Source: Corylus avellana
Taxonomy: Eukaryota; Streptophyta; Magnoliopsida; Fagales; Betulaceae
Reading direction: 5' to 3'
Assembly (NCBI RefSeq): GCF_901000735.1
Contig: NC_081542.1
Location: 33,781,243 to 33,845,242 of the forward strand
Length of the DNA: 64,000 bases
Positions within the stretch are counted from its first letter, which is position 1, and each line of letters opens with the position of its first letter. Positions 36,562 to 48,300 of this stretch are shown here, piece by piece. The position numbers were made by a program, and so were the translations under genes. The notes under the pieces were generated by a model. It was not told the DNA's origin, ran no database searches, and saw nothing but the letters and a program-made list of their open reading frames with translations.

Positions 36562-37417
36562 GAGTATTAGCAGAATGAGATTTCCAAGCTTTACAGGTAA
36601 AAATCCTAATACCTAGCTTTTTATGGGACACAAGTTCTTCGAATATCACCAAATTCCAATTCAAGACCGAATCCACGTTGCTGAATTTCATATGAAGGGG
36701 GAAGCACAATATTGGTTTTACAATACAGTTCATAGTGGATTATTTTATGATTGGGAGTCGTTTGTTAGAGAGTTGATGTACCGGTTTCGAAAGGAATTGC
36801 AAGAAGAACAAGAAGCGGATCAAAGGTTACATGAAGCAGATCATAGGTTGCATCAAGAGCTTCTTGATTTTGATGGATACATGGTTTCCGCCTGGATACG
36901 CAAAGCAAACTAGGTCTTCAACTATCACCGATCACCAACGTATGCAAGAGTGTACCTAGCCTTATTTCATATGAAAGGGGAGGCATTACTCTAGTTCAAG
37001 AATGTGGGTCAATCTAGTGGTGGTTGGGAAGAATTCTTGGACGCTCTTCAGGCAAGATTCTCTCAAGAGTGGCAACAACAAGAAAATGTCAGGCTATTGC
37101 AGATAACTAAAACCATAGCAAAAATCTAGAAAATTTGTCAAGAAAGTCGAGAGATTTGTCAAGAAAATCGAGAGAGGTTGGAGAAAATTTCTCAGAAAAG
37201 TCCCGAAGTAATAAATTTGCCTTTAAATGAGAAAGAAAGGGTTGAAGAGTCCGAGTTAGTCCCTATGAAGATCAAATCCATGGAGTTTGAGAAGATACTT
37301 CCAGTTGTTGAGAAGGTGGATACCCAAGAAGAATTCAAGAATGGAGCAGAGGTGTGGCTTCCCACATCGCCTAGGTATGGAGATGAGGATGTGCTTAAAT
37401 ATATACTACACCCTTAA
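36562..37417 (+). pseudogene. Two consecutive retrotransposon gag modules, both broken
   Basis: Module 1 (about 36562-36910) has MRFPSFTGKNP, a nonsense codon, then FFEYHQIP.QDRIHVAEFHMKGEAQYWF and WESFVRELMYRF, the usual gypsy capsid signature, followed by a QEEQEADQRLHEADHRLHQE helix. After a stop, module 2 (about 36940-37417) repeats the pattern: LALFHMKGEALL, a nonsense codon, WEEFLDALQARF. It continues with an RERLEKISQKSPEVINLPL segment to a stop at 37417. Capsid proteins of this type package element RNA. Two modules in series are unusual; whether the duplication predates decay cannot be told here. Confidence 0.75.
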
Positions 37418-37435
37418 TGACAACAACGCGTTTTA

Positions 37436-37580
37436 AAGCCATGATGATCATGATCCCATCAGAACTTCGCAGTTAAACATGCTTTTGCTAGAGTAATACC
37501 AGGATGGGTGACCTCCTGAGAAATCTGATTTGGTGGAGCCAAAAGCGGACAATATTGTGTGTCATTGAGGTGGGGTATTA
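37436..37580 (+). repeat. Cassandra-like LTR fragment with 5S rRNA-related segment
   Basis: Bases 37451-37525 closely follow plant 5S rRNA: GATCCCATCAGAACT, CGCAGTTAA, GAGTAATACCAGGATGGG and TGACCTCCTG, covering the A-box and C-box of the internal RNA polymerase III promoter. It then leaves the 5S sequence and continues as AAAAGCGGACAATATTGTG and a GTGGGGTATTACA end, the tail known from Cassandra LTRs. The 5' part of 5S is lost and the left edge is unclear. It is a mobile-element copy and not a working 5S gene. Confidence 0.78.
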
Positions 37581-39006
37581 CAAGAGGAGTGTCAAGAAAT
37601 CGAGAACACATACAACTTGGAGCAAGAAGAAGAAGAAGAAGAAAACAAGATGATTCAAGAAACAGATCTGGTTGAAGATACCACCATTCGTTCGATGAAA
37701 TTCCTCAACCAAGCCAAATGAAGTTGAGCATCTCAAAATCTGTGGTAGTAAAGGTAATTCGCTTGTTAACTCCAAATTCAAATTGTTTCTAGAAGGAATT
37801 CTGCGTCTTTAACACCAAATCTTTGAAGAATTTTCATGATAGTGTTGAGCTTTATCAAAATGAAGAGAACGTAATGATAAAATGTGGGACCAAAAATTGG
37901 GGCTAAGGAAGGACATATTTTGGAAATATGATTGGTGGGTCTTTAAGACAAGGCGGAAAATAGAGGAAGTGGTGGGTTGGCTCATTTTTTGCGACTGTAA
38001 TGATGTGGAGAAGTAGCTTTGTGGTCTAAAATTTTTTGTTCTCTTCAAACATAGATGGCACTGGAAGAAAAGAAAGAAGGAAGAATGGTGCAAGTCTGTG
38101 TGTGTGGAAATATGGCTAAAATTGTGGTTAGACTTAGAAAACATGGTACATTGGAAAAATGTAGATGATGCATGGGAGAGAAAGGGTTCAAAAGAATAAT
38201 AAAAAAAATTTAATTTTTTTTTTTTTTTTTTAAAAAAAAAAAGACTGAGAAATTGAAAAGCTGTGCATTTGGCAGTGGCCTATGTGCGTGGCAGATGCAC
38301 ATGAGTTGCAATTGAAAAGCTGTAGGCTTGTTCAAATTTTCACCTTGAGGGGAGAGTTGATGGCAAGCCTAAGTTACAACTTTATTGACATTGTGGGTTG
38401 ATTTGTTTTCCTTTGAAATTTCTCTTGAATTCATCAATTCCGAAAGTGGAAGGGCAGTTTGTTTTTTCCAAACTTGGGCATCGTGTTGTTTAAAGCCATT
38501 AACAATAGGCATTTTTGGCAATTGCAGAGCAATCAACATTAAAGAAAAAAGATGAAGGAGTTGATTGTGTAGGCATCATTAATGAGATATGTTTTTTTTT
38601 GCATCTCTATCTTTTTCAGCTGCACCTTGTGGGCAAGGTGCTCTTAAAGGGGTGAGTACTGTAACAGGTATGGTGAGCTAGATTATAAGTTGGGCTGGAC
38701 AGTTGTTAGTCAGTTGGGCTTGCCAGCTGGAATCAAGTGGGCTTAACAACTTGGGCTTGACAAATGGTATATAAACCAAAAGTCAGTAGAAGTCCATTAT
38801 GGAATATCTTGTATTGTGGAACCTGTAGTTGTAGTTCTTGATAGTTTAGCCTTAGTCTTGTAATAGGAGTCCGATCAAACTCGAATTGATCCTTATCTGT
38901 AATTCGTTTCGTTCAATTCCATTTTCAATCCATTGTTTTACAAATCATTCAATCATCCATCCTTAATCCATACAGAAATTCCCAAATCAATAACAAGTGT
39001 GTTACA

Positions 39007-39327
39007 AAATTCCCATCAAGGCCATCAAGGCATGAACCGTTGTTAAAGCATCTCAGCAGGTTTGCTATAAAACATGCTTTTAAAAGAGTAATGCTTTGGT
39101 GTTTGAAAATGTAACAGTTTTAGGGTATGTTTGGGAATGCGTTTGACAGGTTTAAAAGTGTGTTTAATACTCAAAAAGTCTGTTTGAATAATAAAAAAAA
39201 AACCATTTTAGTAAAAAAAAAAAAAAATTAAAAGCACTTTTAAGGACCTAAAAAACATAAAAATGGCCACACAATTTTGGCAAAAGCTTAAATCCAAAAA
39301 GTACTTTTTGACTTAAAAGCTCTATTT
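39007..39327. other. Intergenic, AT-rich
   Basis: No gene. The first 90 bases show faint resemblance to 5S-type words (aaacatgctttt..agagtaatgc) but are too decayed to call. Confidence 0.4.
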
Positions 39328-39440
39328 ATTTTTTTTATTTTTTTTGACTTGTCCGTACAAGAGGAGGGAGGGGGATTCAAACTAGTGACCTCTACTTCAT
39401 AAGGCGTTGTCTCCAACCGACTAAACTACCCATTAGGAAC
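39328..39440 (-). mobile_element. Short tRNA-derived SINE
   Basis: On the minus strand the 113-bp body shows an RNA polymerase III A-box-like TAGTTTAGTCGG (39428-39417) and a B-box-like AGTTTGAATCC (39383-39373). It ends in an A-rich tail (39345-39328 on the plus strand as T-rich). Flanks AAAAGCTCTATTT (39315-39327) and AAAAGCTTTATTT (39441-39453) form a 13-bp duplication with one mismatch, as expected for LINE-mobilised insertion. Confidence 0.82.
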
Positions 39441-40009
39441 AAAAGCTTTATTTCTTAAAAGTGCATTTAGTGTGGTTTTGTTGTTGCGATTTTGTAATTT
39501 TAAATCAATACTCGTGTTTAAAATTGTGATTTGAGAACGCAGAAAATTGCAGATAAGAATTTTTTTTTTTTTTTAATCTCGCAATTTTAATGGATAAACT
39601 GTTGTTTAAGTTTTAAAGGCCACGAGGTTGTCAAACACTTAATTGCATTTTAAAAATCACATTTTAAAAATTTTATTTTTAAATCGCAAACTCATGTGAA
39701 CCCTTAAATTCACTTTTGAATAAATTTATTTAACAATATCTTCTTTTAAATTTATTGAATTGAATCCGTATAAGAGATTGGCAAATTCACTATTGAATTT
39801 GTGAGATCTATATACGAGTCATCCAGATTCAATAATAATTTTTTTTTTTAAAAGATGTAAAAAAAGTGAAGAAAATTTACACCAAACACATCTTTTTTCT
39901 AAGTCACTTAGTTATGTTTGTTAAAGTATTTTGTATATATTTTTTTTTAAAGACAAATACATTAACAAACAACTCAAAACATAAAAAATCATAAAAACAT
40001 AAAAATAAG

Positions 40010-40350
40010 GGGAAAGTCTAGTTCAAACTACTACCCAATTAAAAATATTCCCTCCAAATATTCAATTGCCCCAATGATGAAAATACCCTTAATAAAATAA
40101 TAAAAAAATGAAAACAATTTAAAAAAAAAAAAAAACCAGGGTGTGAAAATTTAGAAAAATTTCGTATTTCTTAAGAATTTTTTTTTTTTTTAGTTTTTCC
40201 AAATTTATTAAAGTATTTTTGTCTTATTAAAAAAATTTATGGTTATTTTTATCTATTTGTTGCTATGAGGGGACCTTATCAATTATTAGTTGTTGTAATT
40301 GAAAGTTTGAAGAGAATATTATCAATTTGGTGATAGTTTGAGAGCAAGTA
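40010..40350. repeat. Inverted-repeat MITE-like element
   Basis: The left arm 'tagttcaaactactacccaa' with 'tattccctccaaatattcaattg' pairs with the right arm 'caattgaaagtttgaagaga' style sequence near 40280-40345. The arms are about 65 bp and diverged. Edges and duplications are uncertain. Flanking sequence 39454-40009 and 40351-41116 is AT-rich and without genes. Confidence 0.55.
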
Positions 40351-41116
40351 AAACATTATATAAATAGGGGAAAATACAGAAGACGAAAATGCTCCTAAGG
40401 TGTGTTATAAAGTCGCTTTCCTTAAGAAAATATTTGTCCCCACCAAAATTGGTATGTAACAGGATTACAACAAATTTTTCTCCAGGATACAATAAAGCCC
40501 AGAAACTTCTGTGTTTTAACTGGGTTTTGCACAAACGAAATTAAAACTCGAAAATACCCTCATATTTTCTATTCCAATCAGAGACAAAAAGAAATTATAT
40601 ATTCAAATTTCAAAAATCAAATAAGGATATAAAGAGAATTGTATTATTAGAGATTAATCAATTATCTCTTAAAACAAATTAGATAATTTCAAATTTTGAA
40701 ATTAAACTGCTGTTTTTGAATTCAACTACATTTAATCTGACCATCAGACTAAATAATAGATAATTATTTAATGTCAATTGTTAGATCCACAGTCTAGTAG
40801 ACCTAACCACTGGATTTACCTAAGAAGCATCCTATCATTTAGATCAAACCACTAGATTGAATGATCTTGATCATCTAAAAATAGATGATCATGATCAGAT
40901 CGCTCCGATGCTAAGTGCTAAGTGCGCCATCAAGGCATCACTAGCGCCCTACAGCCCACGCCACGCGCGGTACTATAACATGTACTAGGGTGTACCATAT
41001 CATAGCTCATTTAATAGCTTGAGTTTGTTAGGCCTTATAAATGCTAACAAAATCTTCATTTAATGCTCTTTAAAGCCTTCTATTTAAAACATTCATAGGA
41101 CACAAAATAATCTATA

Positions 41117-41917
41117 GGGTTAAATACTTCAAACCTCCATGAGGTTTTACAACTTTATTTTTTTTCTTGGGGTTTCATTTTTATCATAGGAAGTCCCTGT
41201 GGTTTTGATAATAGACCAAGTTAGTCCTCCGTCAGTTGACCGTTAGTTGACTTAACGAAATTTTACATGGACCAATCAAATGTTGACATGTGGCACCTAC
41301 TTAATTTTTTTTTAAATTAAAAAAAAAGTATTTTCGAAAAAAAAAGAACAAAAAAAATTGGCTACCCTCAAATGACCAAGGGGGTGGCTCGGCCACCTCC
41401 AATTTTTTTTTTTGTTTTTTTCTTTATTGGGGGTGGTTTCGGCCACCCCCTAGGCTCTATGGGGGTGGGCCGGGTGGCCGACCAGTACCCACTGGCGGTG
41501 GTTTCGGCCACCCCCTTGGTACCAAGGGAGCCACCCCCTTGGAGCCAAGGGGGTGGCCGAAACCACCCCCAACCACCATTGGGGGTGGTTTCGGCCACCC
41601 CCAGTACCCACTATGGGTGGCTCGGTCACCTCCTTGGAGCCAAGAGCCACCCCCAATTGTTTTTGTTTGTTTTTTTTTTTTTTTTTGAAAATACTTTTTT
41701 TTTTTTAATTTAAAAAAAATATATATATAAGTAGGTGCCACGTGTTAACATTTGATTGGTCCACGTGGAATTCTGTTAAGTCAACTAACGGTCAACTGAC
41801 GGAGGACTAACTTGGTCTATTATCAAAACCATAGGGACCTCCTGTGATAAAAATGAAACCCGATGGGAGAAAAAATAAAGTTGTGAAATCCTAGAGGGAT
41901 TTGAAGTATTTAACCCT
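41117..41917. mobile_element. Foldback element with GC-rich palindromic core
   Basis: The arms start AGGGTTAAATACTTCAAA (41117) and end GAAGTATTTAACCCT (41917). They pair for about 190 bp each, including 'ggtgccac..tgttaacatttgattggtcca', 'gtcaactaacggtcaactga' and 'ggactaacttggtctattat'. The core (41371-41660) is made of 'ggtggccgaaaccaccccc' words in both orientations, which gives fortuitous ORFs on both strands. A 9-bp duplication could not be confirmed. It is probably Mutator-like, by analogy with 11843 and 17878. Confidence 0.8.
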
Positions 41918-42365
41918 AATATATATATTGAAAATATTTCAACATAAAATTTTTTAAAAAAATATTCATTTCTACAACACCTCAAAACATTTTAAAAAAA
42001 AAAAAAACTAAAAATAAGATGATATTAACAAACACAATATTAATTTCTTTGAGAAATTATATAATAAACAAACGGACGGAAGCCCATTGGCCTGTAAATG
42101 CCACGTGCAACATGTCGGAATATACAAATGACGAAAAATCAAACAAAGAAAGTAAAGAAATGCCAAACAGCCAAAGGTGAGAAAAACATCGCTTTCACGT
42201 ACCTTTGAGTCTTTCGTAGAAAGAGAGAAAAGAGAGGGGGGTTGGCTGAGGATCCTTCCTTGTGCCTTTGCCTTTGCTTGCATCAACTCCTCCTTCTCGT
42301 CAACGCCTATCTGAATTTCGCTTTTAATTCTTATCAATTATTCTGATCCTTGATCGATTACTGTC
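41918..42365 (+). promoter_or_regulatory. Promoter and 5' UTR region of RABF2
   Basis: Upstream of the Rab start codon lies a TATA-like ATTATATAATAAAC at 42056-42069 and a purine-rich GAGAGAAAAGAGAGGGGGG at 42223-42242. The transcription start cannot be placed by eye. The minus-strand ORF here is fortuitous. Confidence 0.45.
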
Positions 42366-45300
42366 ATGGCTACAACTGGGAACAAGAACATCAATGCTAA
42401 ATTGGTAGGAACTTTAGCACTTAATGCCTCTTTATTTATTTATTTTTTCTTAAATTTTTTTTTGTTAGTATGTGCGTGTTTTCATGCGAATTCGATGTCG
42501 GCTTGCTTTGATTCTGAAGAATTTTAGTTCTTCTGTGGATAATTTTGATGCAATTTATGATGTGGGTTTAGCTTAATTATCAAGAATTTTGTTTGGTTTT
42601 GGATAATTTTGAAGTAAATTCTAATACGGGTTTGGCGTAATACTCAAGAATTTTGTGTGGATAGCTCATAATTTTGATGCGATTTCTGATTTTGGTTTGC
42701 TTCGATTTTCAAATTTTCTTCGGGTTGTGCATGCTTTTATTCAAATTCTGATGTCGGTGGGGCTTAATTCTGATAACTTGACTCAAATTCTGATGTTGTT
42801 CTAACTAAGTTCTCAAGGAATTTTTATTTTTTGTGTTGTGTATGATTTTGATGCAATTTCTGGCGTAGATAAAGCTCAATCCTTATTTTTCTTTTTTTCG
42901 ATTGTGCATTTGTATTTGTATATTTTTTTTATCCCCGCTCTGTTATGGGTAACTATTATACTTAGTATTTGGTATTGTTATTTTTCCCTAGGACTGGTGC
43001 TTTTATGCAAAGCCAGATGCGCGTGTAGCATTTCTGTCTTCAAACAAATTTTGATTTCGGTCCGGATGATCTTGTGATGCTTGTCTCTTTCTCCATGCCA
43101 ATGCTGATGTTTGCTTTGATGTTTTTATCAATTGGTGGGTGATTTCTGATTAAGTATGGAATATTATGATTGGGGCAACTATCATAGGGTATTTAGGTGA
43201 ATCAGTACACTAGAACATAAGAATATTTAGAATCTTTAAGTTGAAGAAGCTTGTTCTGGTGTAGAGCTGGTTTGTTTAATTTTTCATTTATGAATAGGTT
43301 AATCATACCGTGAAGTGAGGATTTAAGCAATAAATATAGTTGTTCGTGTTATCTGTTTTTATTTTTCCTTTCTAATTTCCTTTTTTCTTTTGCAATTGCT
43401 CTGGGTTGATCCTGAGTTGCGTAATGGTAATGTTTGATGTTTTGCTTCAGGTGCTTCTTGGTGATGTTGGAGCTGGGAAGTCTAGTTTAGTGTTGCGCTT
43501 TGTTAAAGGGCAATTTATTGAATTTCAGGTTGGAGGCTATAAAGATTTTTGGATCTATTACATTTTCAACTGTGGCTTTGCCTCTTTGATACTGGAGGTT
43601 GACCTTTTTTTATTTTATTTATAATGATTGTAGGAATCAACTATAGGTGCTGCCTTTTTCTCACAAACATTGGCTGTAAATGATGCAACTGTAAAATTTG
43701 AGATTTGGGATACAGCAGGTCAAGAGAGATACCATAGCTTGGCACCTATGTACTACAGAGGAGCTGCTGCTGCAATAATCGTGTATGATATTACAAACCA
43801 AGTAAGTGAATTATGAGAAAATGAAATCTAGCTATCTGCAATTGGATGTAAAATATTGTACTACCTCTGATTGTACATTGTTGCAATTAATGTTATGGCT
43901 TTGTAATTGATGTAGCGTGACTTAGTGGATTGCAGCGAATAACAACATTAAGCAGCAGATAAATACTTTTAGATCATGAGACTAACAAATGATCTAAGAA
44001 ATCTTTTTGAAAAGCTAGATACTCTCTAGGTTTTGAAGGAAAACAAAGAAAAAACTCAACTCTGAGTAATTTTTATTAAACAAACTCAATAATAATCCAA
44101 ATCTCCATTTCTGGAGGCTATAAGCATGTATTTATAGCTCCAAGACTCCTAGACCTAATAAAACTACAAAGTAGAGTCCTTATTAAAAACCTATGAAGTG
44201 TGTCCGGATGGGACATACACCCTATCCGGACAGGTAAATAAAAACGAACGGAAAGCAAAATAACATAAGGGTGTCTGGACGGCTAGATAGCCTGTCCGGA
44301 CGGGGTTTCCAGAAACCCCAAGATCGCACCCCTGTCCGGACAGCTAGAGGCCCTGTCCGGATGCCAATTTCCAGAAACTGCTTCATCGATGGTGTGTCCG
44401 GACAGGCTGGACCCATGTCCAGACATGACTTTCAGAAACCTTCCTTTAGGTCCCTTGACCTACATCAGTAATGGACTAATAATGACAGAGCAGTTGTGTT
44501 ATGTGTTCAAGTTTATGTTAAAAATTCAACTTTAATATGGGAAGTGGGTAGGTATAGAAAGACAAGAAATTTAGTAGACCTATTTTTGATTCAATACAGT
44601 TCTATATGTTATGCAACGATCATGAAGCTTAAAATTGGATAATAATGATCAATTTTTTATAGCTTTGGATTGTATTTATAAACTGTGAAATGTACATAAT
44701 AAATAGTTTCTCCCTTTTAGATTTCCCATAATCAGGGATGATGGCAGGAGTTTGGTCTAGGGGTGTTGGGCTGGACTGGGATTTTTTTAAAGCCTACCAT
44801 TAATAAAATGATAACAAAGCCTATGAAATGACAAAAAGCGTTTATAGAATTAATTCCTACTCGTAATAGTTATACATTTTTGCAAAGTATACATCTATTA
44901 TGAGCAGAGAGAGTACCTGAAAAGAAAAATTAGAATGTATGTTTCTAAAAAGCCTAGAATCCCTTTAAAGTCTACAAAAAATCTTGACATTATAAACCTT
45001 GAAATGTGAATAAATAGGAGTTGACTCGTGTATAAGTTCACAATTTAGACTCCTAGAAGGTTTTGATGTCTGAAGCATGGACGAACATGGAGGGGGCCAG
45101 AGGCCACTAAAAATTGGAATAAAACAAAAACTTTAGGTTTTATTTTTTTATTGTCCCCAAAAATTTGCAAAAAGAATTAAAATTTTAGGGATTTTGTCGT
45201 CATTTTATTCATGGTACCCCCCAAAAAAAAACAAATACCCTGTCCCTGGTCTGAAGCTATATTCCTTTTTCCTAATTTTTTTTCTTTCCCTTGTGTGTGT

Positions 45301-48300
45301 GAGAGTCTCTATTTTATTTTGTACCTTTCCATCTGAGATTGCTACTAGGCCTTAAGGTACATAGCCTGAGAGTGGAAACCTGGGGGCAAGCAATGTCTTC
45401 ATTTCAAAATGGTGATATGGTTACTTAATTTATACTCTCTTTATTGCAAATATATGAAGTACTGTTTTTTGAATGTACACTGAAATATGTATTTATATAG
45501 ATGCCAACATATATAATCCCATTCAAATGTTGAAAATCATTATGCAGATGAATGTTGTCATTAATGAAGGTTATCCTCTTGGGAAGTCATCCATTCACAT
45601 GCATTATTACCTATTATTTCATGTTGTATGAGCCATAACTTGTCCCTTGACAATATTTTAATAAAGAGAAAAGAATGAAATAAGAAATGGTTTCCCTTGT
45701 TAGCACATTGCTAGATGAGTTGGTGGAAAATGGGTTTGTATTTGTATTTATCTACTTAGTCTTTTAATACAATAGCATTTGCAACCTTCAACACAAGGGT
45801 TGTCAATGGGCTTTTCATCATCAGCTTAGGCAACTCATTTATAGTTGCAAACATATTGACGTCCACCACATCATCATTTTCAATTTTATCAGCATTCTAT
45901 TATACTACATCGTGTTTAATCATATGTTTGTTGGGCAATCAAATCCATCCACTCTCAAAACCATAAGCCCAACAACTTCTTAGAAAACTTGGACATAATC
46001 TTGCTTTTTCAGAACAGTCCCTTCCAGTCCTCCAATTCTTCAATAGATGCTTTAATTTAGACCTCAAGGGTTATTCCTGAAATGTTTTCAAAAGATTGTT
46101 TCAAGTATGTTCTTGATGTTCTCTCATATTATTACATATGGATTGAAGGAGATTTTCTTTTTCTCTCTGTTGGATGGAATTTTGGGAAGCTGCAGCGTCA
46201 GAATGAAGTTTGAGCTTATGACACTGATATTTATGGATATATTTCACTTGGGAATTTTTTTTTTTTTTTTAAAAAAGTGCTTGGCATAGAAGACAGTAAA
46301 GAACGTGTTAGATACATGCATTGCTTTGGATCAGAATATATGTTTGCAGGAAGATTGCCCCAGCCCTGAACTGAAAAGGGCAACAAACGAAATGACGGCA
46401 TACTTTAGATATGCTGGCGTTTACATATGGTTACACACATGCACAGAACGAGAACCCCGGGGGGGGGGAGGTGCTACTTTGTAAAGAGCAGGACACTTCT
46501 TTTATTCTAATAGAATTTGAAAGTTAAGTTTAAAGCATTAACATTAGATTATTTGGCTAAAGGAAATGGTCTAGGCTTGCCTAGTTGGAGACCTTAATGT
46601 GTATCTCTCCTTGTATACTATATGAAGGTATTGATTTCTTGTATTTACAGCTGAAATTTTGAGATGCTTCGATGGTTATTGAAAGTGGAGAATTACGTTA
46701 ATAATGCCTACTATGAAAGTTTCATTATTATAATTCAATTCAAGCAATGTTTCAGTTTCTTTTCTTTTCTTTTCTTTTAGGCCTCATTTGAGCGGGCAAA
46801 AAAATGGGTCCAAGAACTTCAAGCACAAGGTAGCATTTTACATTCTATGTTGTCTGTAGACAAACATGCTTTTATGTGAATATACCTCTCTCATTATTAG
46901 CTATTGCAAAATTGTCTACAGTTGACATTTCATGGTCCCACTTGTGATTTTGTTACACCATTAATTGAACATACTTTGTATTGACTGCAGTTGAAGAAAA
47001 CTCGCATTATTGCTAACTGGTTTATTGCTACTTTATTTCTTCCAAAATTTCTTTAGTAATTTTATTTTCCTTCTTGTTGCCAAAAGGCAATCCAAATATG
47101 GTCATGGCACTGGCTGGCAACAAAGCAGATTTACCAGACACGAGGAAGGTGGCAGCAGAGGCAAGTACATTATTTGTTCTTTGATTAATGTGCTTCTTAA
47201 TTGTTAATTAGTCTTTATTTCCCTTGTGGTAAATCAGTCAATGTGTGAAAGCTATAGCAGCTTGTGAAGATCATAAACTTCAGTTATTTAAGAGTGAATC
47301 ACTTTTATAAAGTTTAAAATGTATGCCTAGAGGTTAGAGTATTTGGTGATTTTGAGAGTTATTTTTTTAGAATATATGACTCATCATTTGCTTCATGATT
47401 CTGTGAGGTGGCGGGGGCAGTGGGTTTTGGCAATTGACATGCTTGTTGAACAAATTCTTTTCTAGTTTTTTCTCTCGTTAGAAAAATAAAAAATGTAATG
47501 GAAACAAGAAAAAAAAATGGATCAGATGGAAAATACAAAAGTAAGAGATGCGACTCTAGCATAAGAAAAAGCGGTCAAGATGGAGCTTATAACCAAAGAA
47601 CAGGGTTGTTGATGTTCCACTATCTTGTAATATTATAATGCTGATAACACATATAGGTTTTAGTTTCTTTTTTGCCTTGTGTGTGCCTTTTTTTTTTTTT
47701 TGGGGGGGGGGTGCGGGGGGCGCCTTATTTAGGGTTTGGTTTCCAAATTTTAATGTTGAATCAGCCTCGTTTGACAGTATCACATGCCAAAACTGTCTGT
47801 TATCTGTCTTCTTCCTCACATGGGGACAATTTTCAAATCTGAATATACATTTTAATTCCAGTAAGATTGCAGTTAATGCAATTAAAATGTCATCTTTTGT
47901 TGAATGGTTATGTGTAAACCTTGCTGGACAGACACTTATTTAGTCATAGAAAAATACGGGAAGTTCTAATTTGATATCTAAAGTTTAGATTGCAATCAAG
48001 TCATCAAATAATTTAAAAGTTTGGGATTAGGTATTTTCATTAGTCAGAGGTGACTGTGAATCTGGAGGGAGCAATTTTAACAGACATGAGATATGCTACA
48101 AGAACAGTTATCCATGTGGTCTACAAAAAATTTATTGAATTTAAAATTTTGTTTTGTAATTAAGTAAAACAAAAATTTGTAGAAGTCTTTGTTGACATAT
48201 GACATATTATCAATTTTCTTAGGTTAGATAAGTGTGCAAATGTTTGAGTGGGCTTCTGTTAGCCACATCAACTGCAATATGAAAGATTATCATGACAGAT

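Larger units (their letters stand above)
36211..39006 (+). mobile_element. Small gag-only gypsy-like LTR element
   Basis: The right LTR spans 38660-39006 (TGTAACAGGTATGG .. GTGTGTTACA, 347 bp, with a TATA-like GGTATATAAACC at 38767). The left LTR survives only from about 36211 to 36432 and has lost its 5' part. Directly after 36432 comes TGGTATCAAAGC (36436-36447), an initiator tRNA-Met primer-binding site. The interior carries two broken capsid-like modules and no polymerase genes. A 5S-rRNA-related segment sits inside it at about 37436-37580. It abuts, and probably truncated, the Athila fragment on its left. Confidence 0.8.

Noticed and set aside
37451..37525. 5S rRNA gene
   Set aside because: The 5' third of 5S is missing and the sequence runs into a Cassandra LTR tail, so it is a mobile-element copy.
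39007..39095. Second degenerate 5S-like segment
   Set aside because: Only scattered words (aaacatgctttt, agagtaatgc) match; too weak to separate from chance without alignment.
41372..41741. Overlapping glycine/proline-rich ORFs on both strands
   Set aside because: Both strands stay open because the core is palindromic repeats; foldback element, no gene.
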